Shown: in pieces, positions 23,811-34,259 of the stretch | Layout of the letters: the number at the start of each line of letters is the position of its first letter | How positions within the stretch are numbered: the first letter of the stretch is position 1 | Assembly (NCBI GenBank): GCA_050084515.1 | Contig: CM114271.1 | Span: 58,714,001 to 58,778,000, forward strand | From: Blasia pusilla | Taxonomy: Eukaryota; Marchantiophyta; Marchantiopsida; Blasiales | Direction: 5' to 3' | DNA: 64,000 nucleotides | Translations under genes and position numbers: made by a program | Notes under the pieces: model-generated | Told to the model about the DNA's origin: nothing | What the model saw: the letters and a program-made list of their open reading frames with translations, nothing else | The model's database searches: none

Positions 23811-24208
23811 AGCATTCATGCAACAAAGAAAATAAAGAGAATAGATAATTAATATGTAAGTATCATGTAATACAATAGCGAGTGCTTGATCCGTCGATTT
23901 GACTGTGATATAAGTAAGTATGATGAGTCTAAAACAAACAAATAATCACATACGTAGCTCACACACTTGAGCTTAAGTGCAACCATGTGCACTTGTGTTT
24001 GTTTGGAGATGTGATGATACCACTAGGATCATAGGAAGTGCCTAGTATAGTTCCTTGATCTAGAGCATTTGCAATGACAATTGGACTTTTCTGGTCTCTC
24101 GTAGGATTGGAGTCCCTTACACCAGGTTCCCATGTGTAGAAGAAACAACTATAACATTGTCAAGGTATGGAAGAATTAGAAGAGTATGTGGACTATCAAG
24201 ATCAATAG
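21710..24208. other. AT-rich region with (TA)n, no gene recognised
   Basis: About 2.5 kb without a supported gene. The only notable feature is the (TA)n tract at 23,740-23,808. Confidence 0.5.
23740..23808. repeat. (TA)n microsatellite
   Basis: About 69 bases of pure TA dinucleotides, preceded by imperfect gtatatgtatataca. Apparent Tyr/Ile-repeat frames across it are translations of the tract. Confidence 0.98.
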
Positions 24209-24216
24209 GTAAAGGC

Positions 24217-24524
24217 CATGGTTGCACAAAAGAAGACAAGTCCTTAGGACTGATATGGACGGACAATTTTGGACATGTTCACGAACATGGATTGCAAGAG
24301 TTGGGGCCCACACTTTTAGTTCATGATGGAAGATAGGGCAAGGGCGAGTGGGGCAATAAGGGGCAAGGAAGTGAGGGTGGAGGGAGGAAGAAATGTGAAA
24401 CTATGGAACATATAAGCAACTGGGGGGAGTGAGAAAGAAGGGGAAGGTGGGGCCTATATGGATAAGTCCTTTCATAGGAGCGACGTAAGTCCACGGACAT
24501 GAACTTTGTCCACGTGCAACTTTG
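24217..24524. mobile_element. hAT-type MITE, copy E (perfect target duplication)
   Basis: 308 bp from catggttgcacaaaa to cacgtgcaactttg. Flanked by identical 8-bp repeats gtaaaggc at 24,209-24,216 and 24,525-24,532. This exact duplication best supports assignment of the family to the hAT superfamily. The interior is inverted relative to copy B. Confidence 0.92.
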
Positions 24525-24697
24525 GTAAAGGCTCGAAATCAAGGAGTTGCATGGTGTCCTTAGTTGCTTTCATCTGATCAAGCAGATGTGTTTCTTTGAT
24601 AGATGTCAAATCAATGATAATGCTTAAAGAAAAATGTATTTCATGCATTTATGTGCGTATTTGGTCCAAAATTATTCCATGTGAAATAACACGAAAT

Positions 24698-25040
24698 AAC
24701 CTAGCTCCATATCTCCTTGTAAAATTGTTCTCTTTGAAATCTACATTCTTGAATCTCAGCGCTTTCTTTTGAATCCATGAGAGTGACAATGCAATACAAT
24801 TATGGTAAAGATAGTATTTGGTGGATTTTTAAGCATCTAGTGAGCTTAGAAAAATAAAAGTAACACTAAAAAACCTAGCTCCACCTCTCCTTGTAAAAGT
24901 GTTCTCTTTGAAATCTACATTCTTGAATCTCAACGCTTTCTTTTGAATCCATGAGAGTAACAATTCAATACAATTATGGTGAAAATAATGTTTGGTGGAT
25001 TTTTAAGCATCTAGTGAGCTTAGAAAAATAAAACTAAGGG
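24698..25040. repeat. Tandem duplication, 174-bp unit
   Basis: aacctagctcc with tctccttgtaaa, gttctctttgaaatctacat and ggtggatttttaagcatcta occurs twice at a constant offset of 174 bases. The copies differ by only a few substitutions, so the event is fairly recent. Confidence 0.92.
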
Positions 25041-25997
25041 GTATTTTACCTAAGTTAGGTCTATCCTTATTATACGTCTAAAGGTAAAGTCCCAAAGTTA
25101 AACTTGAAAAGCTCGTAAGAAGAACATTCCAAAGCACTAAACTTAAAACACACATGATTCGAGATCTAGAAACCATCCTCAAAATGTTGGAATGATAGTG
25201 GGGTTAAGTGCCACAAGAAATAGCCAAAGAGGACCTTCCTAAAGGTAGGGAGGGGGTGGGGATCTCTAGCAGATTCTTCAAGACTTGGGGAGTCTGCTTG
25301 TGTTGGGGAGTGAGGGGTTAGTTCAGCATTTGACCCCTTCTAGATCGAGTGAGCTTGAAGGATGGCTTGAGACCAAGACTCAAGGGACACAAAGGTGGTT
25401 GATCCAAAACATAGCTTGTGTGAGTGTGTTTGGATCACTAAGGAGATCCAGATATGTCACGAAAGCTTACATTCAACAAGTCAAGATCAGTAAGGAGATC
25501 ATGACTTGTTGAATATGAGCTTCCACGACATATAAGATCAGCGTTCAAGGGAGTAGGTGCATTATATATATGAGCGTGCCTTGGCGTAACGCACCAACGG
25601 AAGTTTCAGACCGTAACAAAACCTAGTCTAGTAGTAGTGTAGAAAAATATGGACTAACAGTGTAGAAGAATATGGACTAACGTAATATTACCATGTAAGA
25701 AAATTGCACCGCTAGATGCTCTCCCCAACAAGATTAGAAAAGGAGGATGTTGAGCCACCCCTATCAAGGATCTAATTTGATGTCAATTTGTAGAGGCCAT
25801 AAAAATATAGATATCTTAAAGAATATATTACACTTACATTATACATAAAGGAAATGGTATAGGTAGAAGATTCATGAAATAGAAATATAATACAAATGAA
25901 TTTCACCCTTGTTTCGATTCATCCTCGTGTTAGTTCAAGGAGGGTTGGAGTTGAGTCAAACAAGGAGGAGGGCTTTAACAAAAGTCATGCCGCGGGG
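25041..25997. other. No gene recognised; small direct repeat
   Basis: A 23-base direct repeat (gtgtagaaaaatatggactaac and gtgtagaagaatatggactaac) lies at about 25,637-25,682. An open plus frame (25,285-25,512) has no recognisable motif. Confidence 0.45.
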
Positions 25998-26060
25998 CCC
26001 GATTTGAACTTCGGACCTACTAATATGTAAGGAGAATTCTTTCCATTATGCTAGGGCTCC
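25998..26060 (-). mobile_element. tRNA-like head of a SINE-like element
   Basis: The minus strand reads GGAGCCCTAGCATAATGG at its start, containing the A box TAGCATAATGG, and ends GAAGTTCAAATCGGGCCCC. GGAGCCC and GGGCCCC pair at six of seven acceptor positions. GTCCGA and TCGGGC form a T stem around AGTTCAAA. The anticodon arm does not fold cleanly and extra sequence follows, so a tRNA-derived SINE or relic is preferred. Confidence 0.5.
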
Positions 26061-27256
26061 TAAAATGTTAGAAGAGATACTAACAATAAATATTTTATTT
26101 GTAGTCCATCTCAAACCCATTATTAAACTAATTTAGCCACAGGCTAGCGAATTCAAGAATGAACATGCTCAAAAAATGCCACAAGTCATGTACTAATAAT
26201 GTTAATAAGGGATCATGTTCTCGCATTAAACTTCAAAGAATATAAGTAGGTTTGAGTTCTAGCTCCAAATCTCATGAATCCAAGGAAGAAAAAAAATACA
26301 CACAAAATTTAGAGGGCCTTCTATATAGAGATACCTAACTTTTGCATCAAAAAATATATTAAAATTATATGGTGATGTCTATTCAAATGAAACCCATTTT
26401 GATGCACTAGTGCAGATTCCTTCTTCCTTTTCAAAGTATAAGTCATCAAGTTCATCCTCTCTTTATCATATTTCTCAACTTAGGCTTGACCTTCCATACG
26501 ATACATACAATCTTGGACCATAAGGCTTTGGTTGATTGGGACCCTTCAATGTTGAATAATTAGTAATAGATCCAAATAAGAATGGAAACAAGATATCTTC
26601 ATTCTTTATGGTGATAATAATGTTCGATCCTTTTCTATTATTTTTCTTTTTCAACATAGAGTAGAAGAAAAATCGAATATTTGTCAATCTGCTGACTTTA
26701 AAGACTTAGTGTGACCAAAGTAGACTTTTGTGTTGTCTCATATTTACAATATATTATAAAAGTGAAGACAAGAGGAAAGGTTGCTCAATAAAGAGGTATG
26801 CCAAAGTCTATCAAGGAACGAAATAAACTCCAAGAATGAATGAATGATATTTGACAACCTATGGATGCAAAATCCGTAAATTTAATTTTAATGTTGAAAA
26901 AAATGACCCATTCAAACTTTTGAGGGAAAAGACAAGTATTTATGCCTCAACATTAATTTCGAGGTAGGGAGTCAAGCTTGAAAATCGAGGGGAGGTAAAC
27001 CATTTTTGTGACACAAAAATTTTCAAGGGATTTTCTTTAATCCATGTTACTAATAAAATTTCGTATCACCTCTTATGGAAAGAAAATAAGATGAATCACA
27101 AAATATATTTGACTATTTAAGAAGAAAGCACTTATCTTTTATGTTATAATTGAAAGAAAAGAGTTTTACTTAATCTTCAGAGAATATTCTAAAGAATTGA
27201 AGTATCATAGTACAATGAGTATCCCTTTCCCTTTTTGGAGTTGGAATATTTGTAAA
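26061..27256. other. AT-rich region with part of a direct repeat
   Basis: No gene recognised. 27,125-27,215 is the first copy of a repeat described separately. Confidence 0.45.
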
Positions 27257-27715
27257 CTAGTTGTTGCTTGTGCATAACACGGGTGAAAGGCATCAGTACT
27301 CCATCCGCCCTCCTATAGCAACAAATAACTCTTGAGTAGCTGGGACGCCTTTCAAAATCGAAAGGGAGAATACGATCCGTGTCAAGTAACTACTGGTCCA
27401 AAAAGACATGTGTCATCGGGAGACGTAACACCCTCTATAAGGGCACTCTCCAATAATAAAATAGATTAAATCCATTTTTGGGGATAGATGGAAAGTGAAT
27501 ATAAGGTGTCATATTACCTCTTAGGGATTAGAAAAAAAAGGAAGGAAATATAAGGTGTCATATTACCTCTTAGGGAAATTATTTTAAGAAGAATCTCTAA
27601 ATATATGCGAGTGTCTATAAAGGAAACACTCATCATTTTAAGTTATGATTGAATGAAAAGAGGTTTAGTGAATCTTGAAAGAATATTCAAAAGAATTGAA
27701 GCATCATAATATGAT
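27125..27715. repeat. Direct repeat pair, 505 bp apart
   Basis: 27,125-27,215 (gttataattgaaagaaaaga ... aattgaagtatcatag) recurs at 27,630-27,715 (gttatgattgaatgaaaaga ... aattgaagcatcataa) in the same orientation. A 40-bp repeat (ataaggtgtcatattacctc) is also duplicated at about 27,500 and 27,549. The spacing fits an old tandem duplication into which the element at 27,257-27,465 inserted. Confidence 0.7.
27257..27465 (-). mobile_element. Short non-autonomous Helitron-like element (d)
   Basis: 209 bp. On the minus strand it starts TCTATTTTATTATTGGAGAG after an A. It ends with the hairpin-forming CCCGTGTTATGCACAAG, then CAACAACTAG followed by T. 5' TC, 3' GC hairpin plus CTAG, insertion between A and T and no target duplication are the Helitron hallmarks. 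No coding capacity. Confidence 0.7.
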
Positions 27716-28092
27716 ATTGAAATATGTCTTTCTCACGGAGGATGGCCAACTCATAAGTAAATTCTAGTATATGGTATAAGACCTCTTTGTGAATGGAATG
27801 AGTTACATCATAACCTTTGTTCATCCAAACTTATTCTCTTTTCCATATATTGGTTGTGATGACTACGATTTGATTATGTCAGTAAGTATTTTACTGCAAG
27901 TAGGTGTGATACAGTAAATATTCCATATTTATAAAATCAACATATGGAATGAAATCCCAAAAACTTGAGAGAAAGAGAAACCCATTCAAGGAATTTGGAA
28001 AGGTTTAGATATATCTTATTATCGAAAACTTTTCAAATTCCCTTTATTCAATTTTTTTTCCAATTGTCCATATTGACGAAAATTAACTAGTA

Positions 28093-28465
28093 CTAGTGTA
28101 ATCATGTGCGATGCACAGGTTTAAATTACCTACCATACTTAACTCTCAAGGTTCTCAAATGTCATTTTAAATTGATTTTGACCGATCCTATTATTTCAGA
28201 AAGCAAGTGATCTTAATAGTTGAAAATGTCAAGAGGAGAGATGTTTGCAAAATGAAATGACACTCTCCAACAATAAATACTAGTTGGGATCCATAAGGGA
28301 CCACGCGATGCACGGTCCACTCCATGGTCCCTAAATCTCCATTACTTGAATGCCCCCCTCCGCGTAGCCCTCCCAGTACAACCTTCCCCTACCATGACGC
28401 GTGGTGAATTCTCACGTGTCGCCATCAGAAAAACGCTCTTCTTTTGATAGTATAGATAGATTAGA
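28093..28465 (-). mobile_element. Short Helitron-like element (a), interrupted by (i)
   Basis: The 3' end on the minus strand is CCTGTGCATCGCACATG, then ATTACACTAG followed by T. The 5' terminus is split: TCTAA at 28,465-28,461 and TATTTATTGTTGGAGAGTG from 28,279 leftwards. Joined, these match the 5' end of the element at 27,257-27,465. The uninterrupted length would be about 192 bp. Confidence 0.65.
28280..28460 (-). mobile_element. Short Helitron-like element (i), nested
   Basis: 181 bp and GC-richer, so probably younger. The minus strand starts TCTATCTATACTATCAAAAG after an A. It ends with the palindrome GGACCGTGCATCGCGTGGTCC, then CTTATGGATCCCAACTAG followed by T. The termini are textbook plant Helitron ends. 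It sits inside the 5' terminus of element (a). Confidence 0.75.
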
Positions 28466-30299
28466 AGTTGGATTCTTGATTTTTTAATAGCCTCCTAGCT
28501 TGACACATGTCACTAAGGTAGCAAAAAATATTTTTATAAAGAAATCTGAAAACAAACTACTGGGAATATAATCATTACGTGGATTCATTTTTTTACTTTA
28601 TGTAAAATTTGATTAGTAATCCCAAAGATATATTAGAATTGGGGGAGCGATCTTATAAAATCATGTTCTATTGTTTTCTGGATACATATTTTCAAGAAGG
28701 AAAATTTCTTGTTCAATATAGATTGTGTAGGGGGGATATGTTAAAATAGAAAGTGAAGCCATAGGAGCACTAAAACAGACAAAGGGGAGATTATACAATC
28801 ATGAATCCCCTTTCGTGTGTGGGAGGGCTACCGTATCTTTATGCTAGATTATTCTCAATCAAAATCATAATCTTTCGCAACGAAAATATGTCGAACTTTA
28901 TATTTGAGATATAGGAAAAGATATAGATGGAAAAGTGTTATTTCTTGTCAACATCACTCAACGGTATCAAAAATTAAAAGATTAAGAATAGAATCTAGAG
29001 TGGGGAATACTAAAAAAAGAATCACCTTATCCCCATAAGTCCTCAAATCTCCAATAAAAGCCTCCAAAAGATGGGGAAGAAAAGGTTAAAAAAGAGATTC
29101 TAACAACCAAAAAATCTCATGCCATAATCAATTTGAAGGAATAGAAAAGGGAATCCCTTGAGAAGCTAACTTCACGAAAATAAAAGAAACAAATTTATAC
29201 TGTCATTTCTTAAGCATATTTTTCTTGGGGAGCCTTAGATTTACACCAAGTTAACTTTAGAGTGATGTCAATCTACACTTAGGTGAGGATACTAGGGTGG
29301 GGTGTGCTAGAGTTCCTTGTATTACATGTAGAAAGAGACATTTAGGAATATTTTCAAGAGTAGTTTAAATTATTATTTGTAGAGCACATGTTTATCTTCT
29401 TGGTATCAAAAAATAGCTCCAAAAGGTGTGCCATCAACGAGCCTCACACTATGTGGAAGTTGTGTTGCCAACCCATCGATATGGTGGGAGGACTAGATAC
29501 CAATTAGCTAGGATGTGGTCGATCTGAGAGGTAAATGTTCCCATAAAACAATTGTGGTAAGGAGACTCTTGACAATAACTAGGATTTTTTTTCCTTGGTA
29601 AAAAAAAAGATCCTTCATTTCAACCATTGGATTAATTTTGATTAGGACTTATAGGTTTATCCCGATTGACCCGCTTAAGATTAACCAATTTCATAAAAAT
29701 ATTCCATAGAAAAAGAAACTATAGTTGGATAAGAAAAGAAGTATTTGGGCGTTATAATTTTTGAACTAGACTGGTCCCATCCTTGTGTATAATAAAAGTG
29801 ACGTAGCTAGGAGATGAAATCGTGAAGTAACACAACAAGAAGATCCGACGGTCTAACGACTTACCAACAGATATGACATAATTTTAAATCGGATGTCCTT
29901 AATAGAACAAAGGGAGAGCTCTAAATCCATGTTTAGGGAGTTCATAACAAATTTTTTCCAAGTTGAAATAATAAAATAAATTTCTCCTTCTTGATTTGCA
30001 TATACCTTTATGTTTGACACGTGGAAATTGGACAATAAGAAAATGTTGCACATACAATGGACAACAAGAAAAAAAGTTAAATTTTTGCGCAATATCATTC
30101 ATCTTTTCCCTTAATGGGCTAAACAATACTTGTACAAACCCTTTTTTATTTCTCGGACACCTTACTAATATAGATATAATATTATTAGAAAACGCTTTAT
30201 TGATTTGCAAACGCTTTTTCAAAAAATATTTCCTCCTCTATATTTTTATTTTTTTTCTATCCCAACATAATTACTCCTATGCACACGAGTAGAAAAAAA
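28466..30299. other. AT-rich region, no gene recognised
   Basis: No coding frame with recognisable similarity. Two overlapping minus frames (29,853-30,222) are translations of AT-rich DNA. Confidence 0.5.
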
Positions 30300-30995
30300 T
30301 AGAAACGCTCCTGTCAAAGGGTTTAGGGGTTTTGAACAGGGGTTTTGAACTTTGACGCGATTTTGGGCGGGGACGGCGTGAGGAAGGACGGAGCGCGTCG
30401 GGGACAAAAAGGGACGTGCTACATGTCGAAACGGAGAGCGTGACGAGGGCTTCGTTTTGATCCGGACCTTGCTGCATGGCGTGAAGTATTTTTATTTTTA
30501 TTCATCTTTTTAGAATTCGGTTCACATTAGGGTTCCAAATGTGAGTATTAGGGTTTTGCTTATTGTCATTTGGAGAAATTTCCCAAGGTAACGTCCTCTA
30601 TTCACCCACCCTTCCCCTCCTTTCCCAAGTCCTTTCTTGTTTGTCGTATTTGTCGTATGTGCTTCTCATTTTGGTTCGATTCACTTTTGTATTTGTTACC
30701 CCTCCCGTACATACACTTTTCTTCTCATCTATTTTATCTCGAAGGGCCCATGATCTTTTCACACTCTTAGCAACTCTACGTATTCATGAGTTTATTTTTG
30801 GGAGGGGGTTGGGACTAGAAGTCCTAGGTGATGTCGGTAGGTGAGAGTTTATGTTAGAGGGAGAATTACCGTGGATGGGAAGAGAGTTGTTTGCCAGGAC
30901 CGCTCGTTCGAATGGGGATGATAGGGCTGTATTGACGGGGATTGTCGTGACGATTTTATTGGGGGGCCATGTCCTCTTCTTGGTGAGTTGCATCC

Positions 30996-31638
30996 ATGCC
31001 TCGACCCGCATCGGCTCCCCGTGTGGGGACCCGTGGGTCGTCTAGTCGGGATACTAAACGCCCATGTTGTCCCGAATTCTTCACTCGTTCAGGAATTCGG
31101 AACCACTTAGCGGCTAAACATCCTGACTTTGATAGATTTGGATGGGTGGTCCCTCCTGTCGACCATGGATGCTTCCCGCACCATTGCCCCCTCCTGAGGC
31201 ATGGGAGTGGTTGAGGTCCCACCAGGGCAGCATTATAGGTCTCTTCGAGACCCGTTTTCCCTACCCGAGGTTGTTTCATAGGATCCCCCATGCTATTCGG
31301 GACGACCTCCGCCACGCATTCCTCCTTCCCCTAGCTAGGATCGCTCTTGATCCTATGGATGAGCTCTCTTGGTACCTACTACTTCTCCTTCCACGATGGT
31401 GTCTTCGTTACACTCGGGGAGGGAAGGCCGATCATAGAGAGGTTATGGCACGTCTGAGACGCTTTCGAGGAGGTGATTGGGAGTCTCTGCAAAGTGAGTT
31501 TGTGGCATTCGCCAGAGGTAGTAGTTCACCTGGTTTCCCGGCGGACGATCTTGGAGCAGCCAGGTTGCGACGATGCAGGACACTGGGGCGAGCGTGTGAG
31601 TACTCGCAAGCTGCACGTGCTCTTCGCCCGATGGACAT
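30996..31638 (+). pseudogene. LINE N-terminal region with C2H2 zinc finger
   Basis: The frame beginning at 30,996 contains KRPCCPEFFTRSGIRNHLAA followed by KH, a C2H2 finger with an altered Cys-Cys spacing. R2-like elements use such fingers to bind target DNA. The frame ends at 31,214. A second frame from about 31,142 carries the continuing protein (EAWEWLRSHQGSIIGLFETR, later CEYSQAARALRP), so at least one frameshift has occurred. Confidence 0.6.
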
Positions 31639-31689
31639 GGCTCCTTTCTTCAGCTGTTACCATCGATGCCCTCCGGAGGCTACATCCTC

Positions 31690-33064
31690 GTCCAGCGGTT
31701 GACATTCCACCTTTTGCACGTGACTTCCATCCTGACACGGCTATATGCCTTGACCCGTCCCTCTTTGCACGGGCACTCGGACGTTCTCCGAGGATTGCGG
31801 CCGGAGATTTGTCTGGTATGATGTACGAACACCTTCGTGATTGCTTTCCTTCCGAGGACACCGCTAGCGGCTTCTCCGAGTTGCTTCAAGTTGCCTCTCA
31901 CCTAGCTCAGGGGAGAGTGCCAACAACAGTGGCCCAAGTTTTAGGGGCGGGGTGACTTTTGGCGTTGTCGAAGGAGGGTGGTGGTATCCGTCCGATTGCC
32001 ATAGGAGAGGTGCTCTTGCGGTTGGTGAGTCGTACTCTCGCTTTGCAATTCCGTGAGGCTTTCCAGTCACATCTGAGTCCGCATCAGTTTGGAGTTGCCA
32101 TGCCAGCCGGATGTGAGACGGTTGCCTTAGGTTTGAGGGCTTGTCTAGATGTACATCCAGAGTGGGTGGTTCTCCAAGTGGATGTGGAGAACGCCTTCAA
32201 CTCAGTATCTCGGGCTACTATATTCAGAGAGTTGAGGGACGCGGGTGGCCCCATGACGAGCCTCATTCCCTTTGTGCAGGCTTTCTATGGGGCCCCTTCG
32301 GCCCTCTATTTCCACCATGGTCGATTGAGGAGGAGGTCACGGTCTTGGAGTCCGCTCACGGGACTCGTCGGGGTGACCCTCCTGGGTGGCGCGTTGTTTC
32401 TTTGTGGGCTCATTACCGAGCGGTTCTTTCTACGGTGGAGGCTTTCCCGGGTTGCATGTTCCCTTCGCTGGCAGATGATACTCATATTGTTGGTCCTGGA
32501 GATCTGGTTGTCCCTGCATTCGAGCACTTTTCAGCACAGCTGGCACGTGTCGGCCTTGCGGTGAAGGTGGGGAAGTGCAAGGCTTGGTCTCCATCAGGCC
32601 TACATGATGATCTACATTTACTCGACGGCTTCTTGCGACCTGTCGGAGGGCTTCGAGTCTTGGGAGTCCCGCTCGGGAGCCAGGACTTTGTATCGAGTTT
32701 CGTGGCAGCTGCTCTTACCGAGGATCTTCTCCACGTTGATGATCTTACGAGGATTGGTGACCCTCAAGTCGCCTTCGGTATTCTCTCTTCTTATTTTGCT
32801 CGTAGACTTGGTTACCTCACTAGAACTGTCTGGACATCTAGTCACCTTTCTTCCCTATATAGATCCTTTGATAGGAAGCTCATGCATGTGTTTGGGGATC
32901 TTCTAGGACCCGGCTCCTTAGAGTGCCCCATGGGGGAGTTAGCTCGTAGACAGGCCTCTTGGACGATTTCTTTTGGTGGAGTAGGTCTTCTCTCGACCGA
33001 GTTAGTGGCGCCCTCCGCTTTTTTAGGGAGTTGGGCCACAGTGGCACCCCTCCTTTGCTCCTGA
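31690..33064 (+). pseudogene. LINE reverse transcriptase, broken
   Basis: RT motifs in order: GDLSGMMYEHLRDCF; after a TGA at 31,953-31,955, LALSKEGGGIRPIAIGEVLL; LSPHQFGVAMPAGCE; VVLQVDVENAFNSVSR (the Asp-containing motif). A frameshift at about 32,330-32,350 is followed by GTRRGDPPG (32,360-32,386) and FPSLADDTHIVGP, in which LADDT (32,468-32,482) takes the place of the usual Y/F-ADD active site. The thumb region continues to a TGA at 33,062-33,064. The first TGA is one transition from CGA (Arg), consistent with loss of methylated cytosine. Confidence 0.85.
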
Positions 33065-33067
33065 TTT

Positions 33068-33981
33068 TTGGTTAGAGATAGACCGCTCCTTCTACACTAC
33101 GTCTCCCACGTCGAGGATTGCTCTTTCCCACTACAGTCTTCATTCACAGCTTGTAGAGATTCCCTTCGAGTTGAGACCAGAGCCGTTCTCCCCACTTTCT
33201 CCTCCTTAGTTACCTCCGGTCAGTCTGGGCTCCAATCTTCCTTGATGGAAGCCCACTTTGAGGCAGTTTTTAGAGGCACTATGTCTGACGGGAATATCCC
33301 CATGGAGGTTAGGGCCCGTATTCGCTCTTGCTCCGGAAAGGGGGCAGCCTCATGGGTAGGGGCGCCCCCTTCCAAAGCTTTCCGATCGCACCACTTACCT
33401 ATACCACGATGCGGTTCCGCTTGGGCCTCCCCCAACCATCGGTGGTTGGTTCGACACACTGCGAGTGTCGCCAGAGCCTGGATCCACTTGGTGTGCATTT
33501 GGCACGCTGTCCAGTTGGGGGTGAGAGGATAGCCACTCACGATGCAGTGCGGGATATCATGTTCAGTATTGCTCGGGAGAGTGGCTTCCATGTGCAGAGA
33601 GAGAGGCACTACTCCATGCGGGATTCCCTCATTCGTGCCGATCTCTACATGACACGTGAGGCTGAGGTGGTGGTAGCGGACGTGGTAGTCACAGATCCTA
33701 CGCGGGAGGCAGTGCGAGCCCAAGTGGTGGCCCAAGGGTGAATGCTACAAGGAGCGGCGGCGGCGGCGGCGAAGAAGACACATATCTACAGTCGACTACA
33801 CGAGGGACACATCTTCATCCCCATGGCCATAGAGATGTATGGGGTTATGGGGGAGAGGTTCGACTCGTTCCTTACGGACTGCGCCCATCATCTCCACTCG
33901 AGAAATGGGTTGTCCTTAGCTACTGCGATTCTGTCATTGACAGGCGCTGGTCTCCATAGCGTTGCGTGCGTGCCAGGCTAA
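33068..33981 (+). pseudogene. LINE C-terminal CCHC and endonuclease-like region, broken
   Basis: After a frameshift at about 33,360-33,390 the frame reads HCECRQSLDPLGVHLARC (33,457-33,510), a C-x-C-x9-H-x3-C knuckle. RADLYMTREAEVVVADVVVT (about 33,634-33,693) follows, with the acidic residues and hydrophobic strand of a PD-(D/E)XK core. After a TGA (33,739-33,741) come a short poly-Ala and KKTHIYSRLHEGHIFIPMAI, where a Lys and Tyr/His follow as in restriction-enzyme-like endonucleases of R2-group LINEs. Assignment rests on motif order and spacing; a structural match was not tested. Confidence 0.6.
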
Positions 33982-34259
33982 TGGTATTTTGCGGCGAGCT
34001 CAGGCTGTGGGAGACGCCGGCGCTAGAGGCCCACTTAGTAGTAGTCATAGCTCTCTTGTTGTTGCTGATATTGTCTCTGCTGTTGGTGAGTTCCGTCGTT
34101 AGGGGGAATGCCCCCTTCTTCCTTTTCTGGTCTTGTTGTGGCCTTCAGGTTTTGACTCTTTGAGTCCCCCTCTTTTGTATTTCCTACTGGTTTTCCATCA
34201 GTCGTTTTTACCGAAGTGCATCTTTTTTCCCGTCAAAACTAAAACGACATACCGAAGGA

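Larger units (their letters stand above)
30300..34240 (+). mobile_element. LINE with C2H2 finger, RT and REL-like endonuclease region
   Basis: Order on the plus strand: GC-rich leader (about 30,300-30,990), degenerate C2H2 zinc finger (31,060-31,120), reverse transcriptase (about 31,690-33,060), C-terminal CCHC and PD-(D/E)XK-like region (33,460-33,830), then a 3' region ending in a T-rich tail near 34,240. No apurinic endonuclease domain is seen before the RT, unlike L1-type plant LINEs. A finger in front and an endonuclease behind the RT is the architecture of the R2/NeSL/CRE group. The copy is dead: at least three in-frame TGA codons and two frameshifts. The 5' boundary is a guess from base composition. 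A 5'-truncated sibling is at 59,095-59,245. Confidence 0.8.

Noticed and set aside
23578-23852. Tyr/Ile-repeat frames
   Set aside because: Translations of the (TA)n microsatellite.
25998-26060. Functional tRNA gene
   Set aside because: The acceptor and T arms pair, but the anticodon arm does not fold cleanly and the T loop is atypical, so a tRNA-derived relic is more likely.
31142-31702. Intact host gene of 186 codons
   Set aside because: It is part of the LINE protein in one of its shifted frames, continuous in content with the RT that follows.
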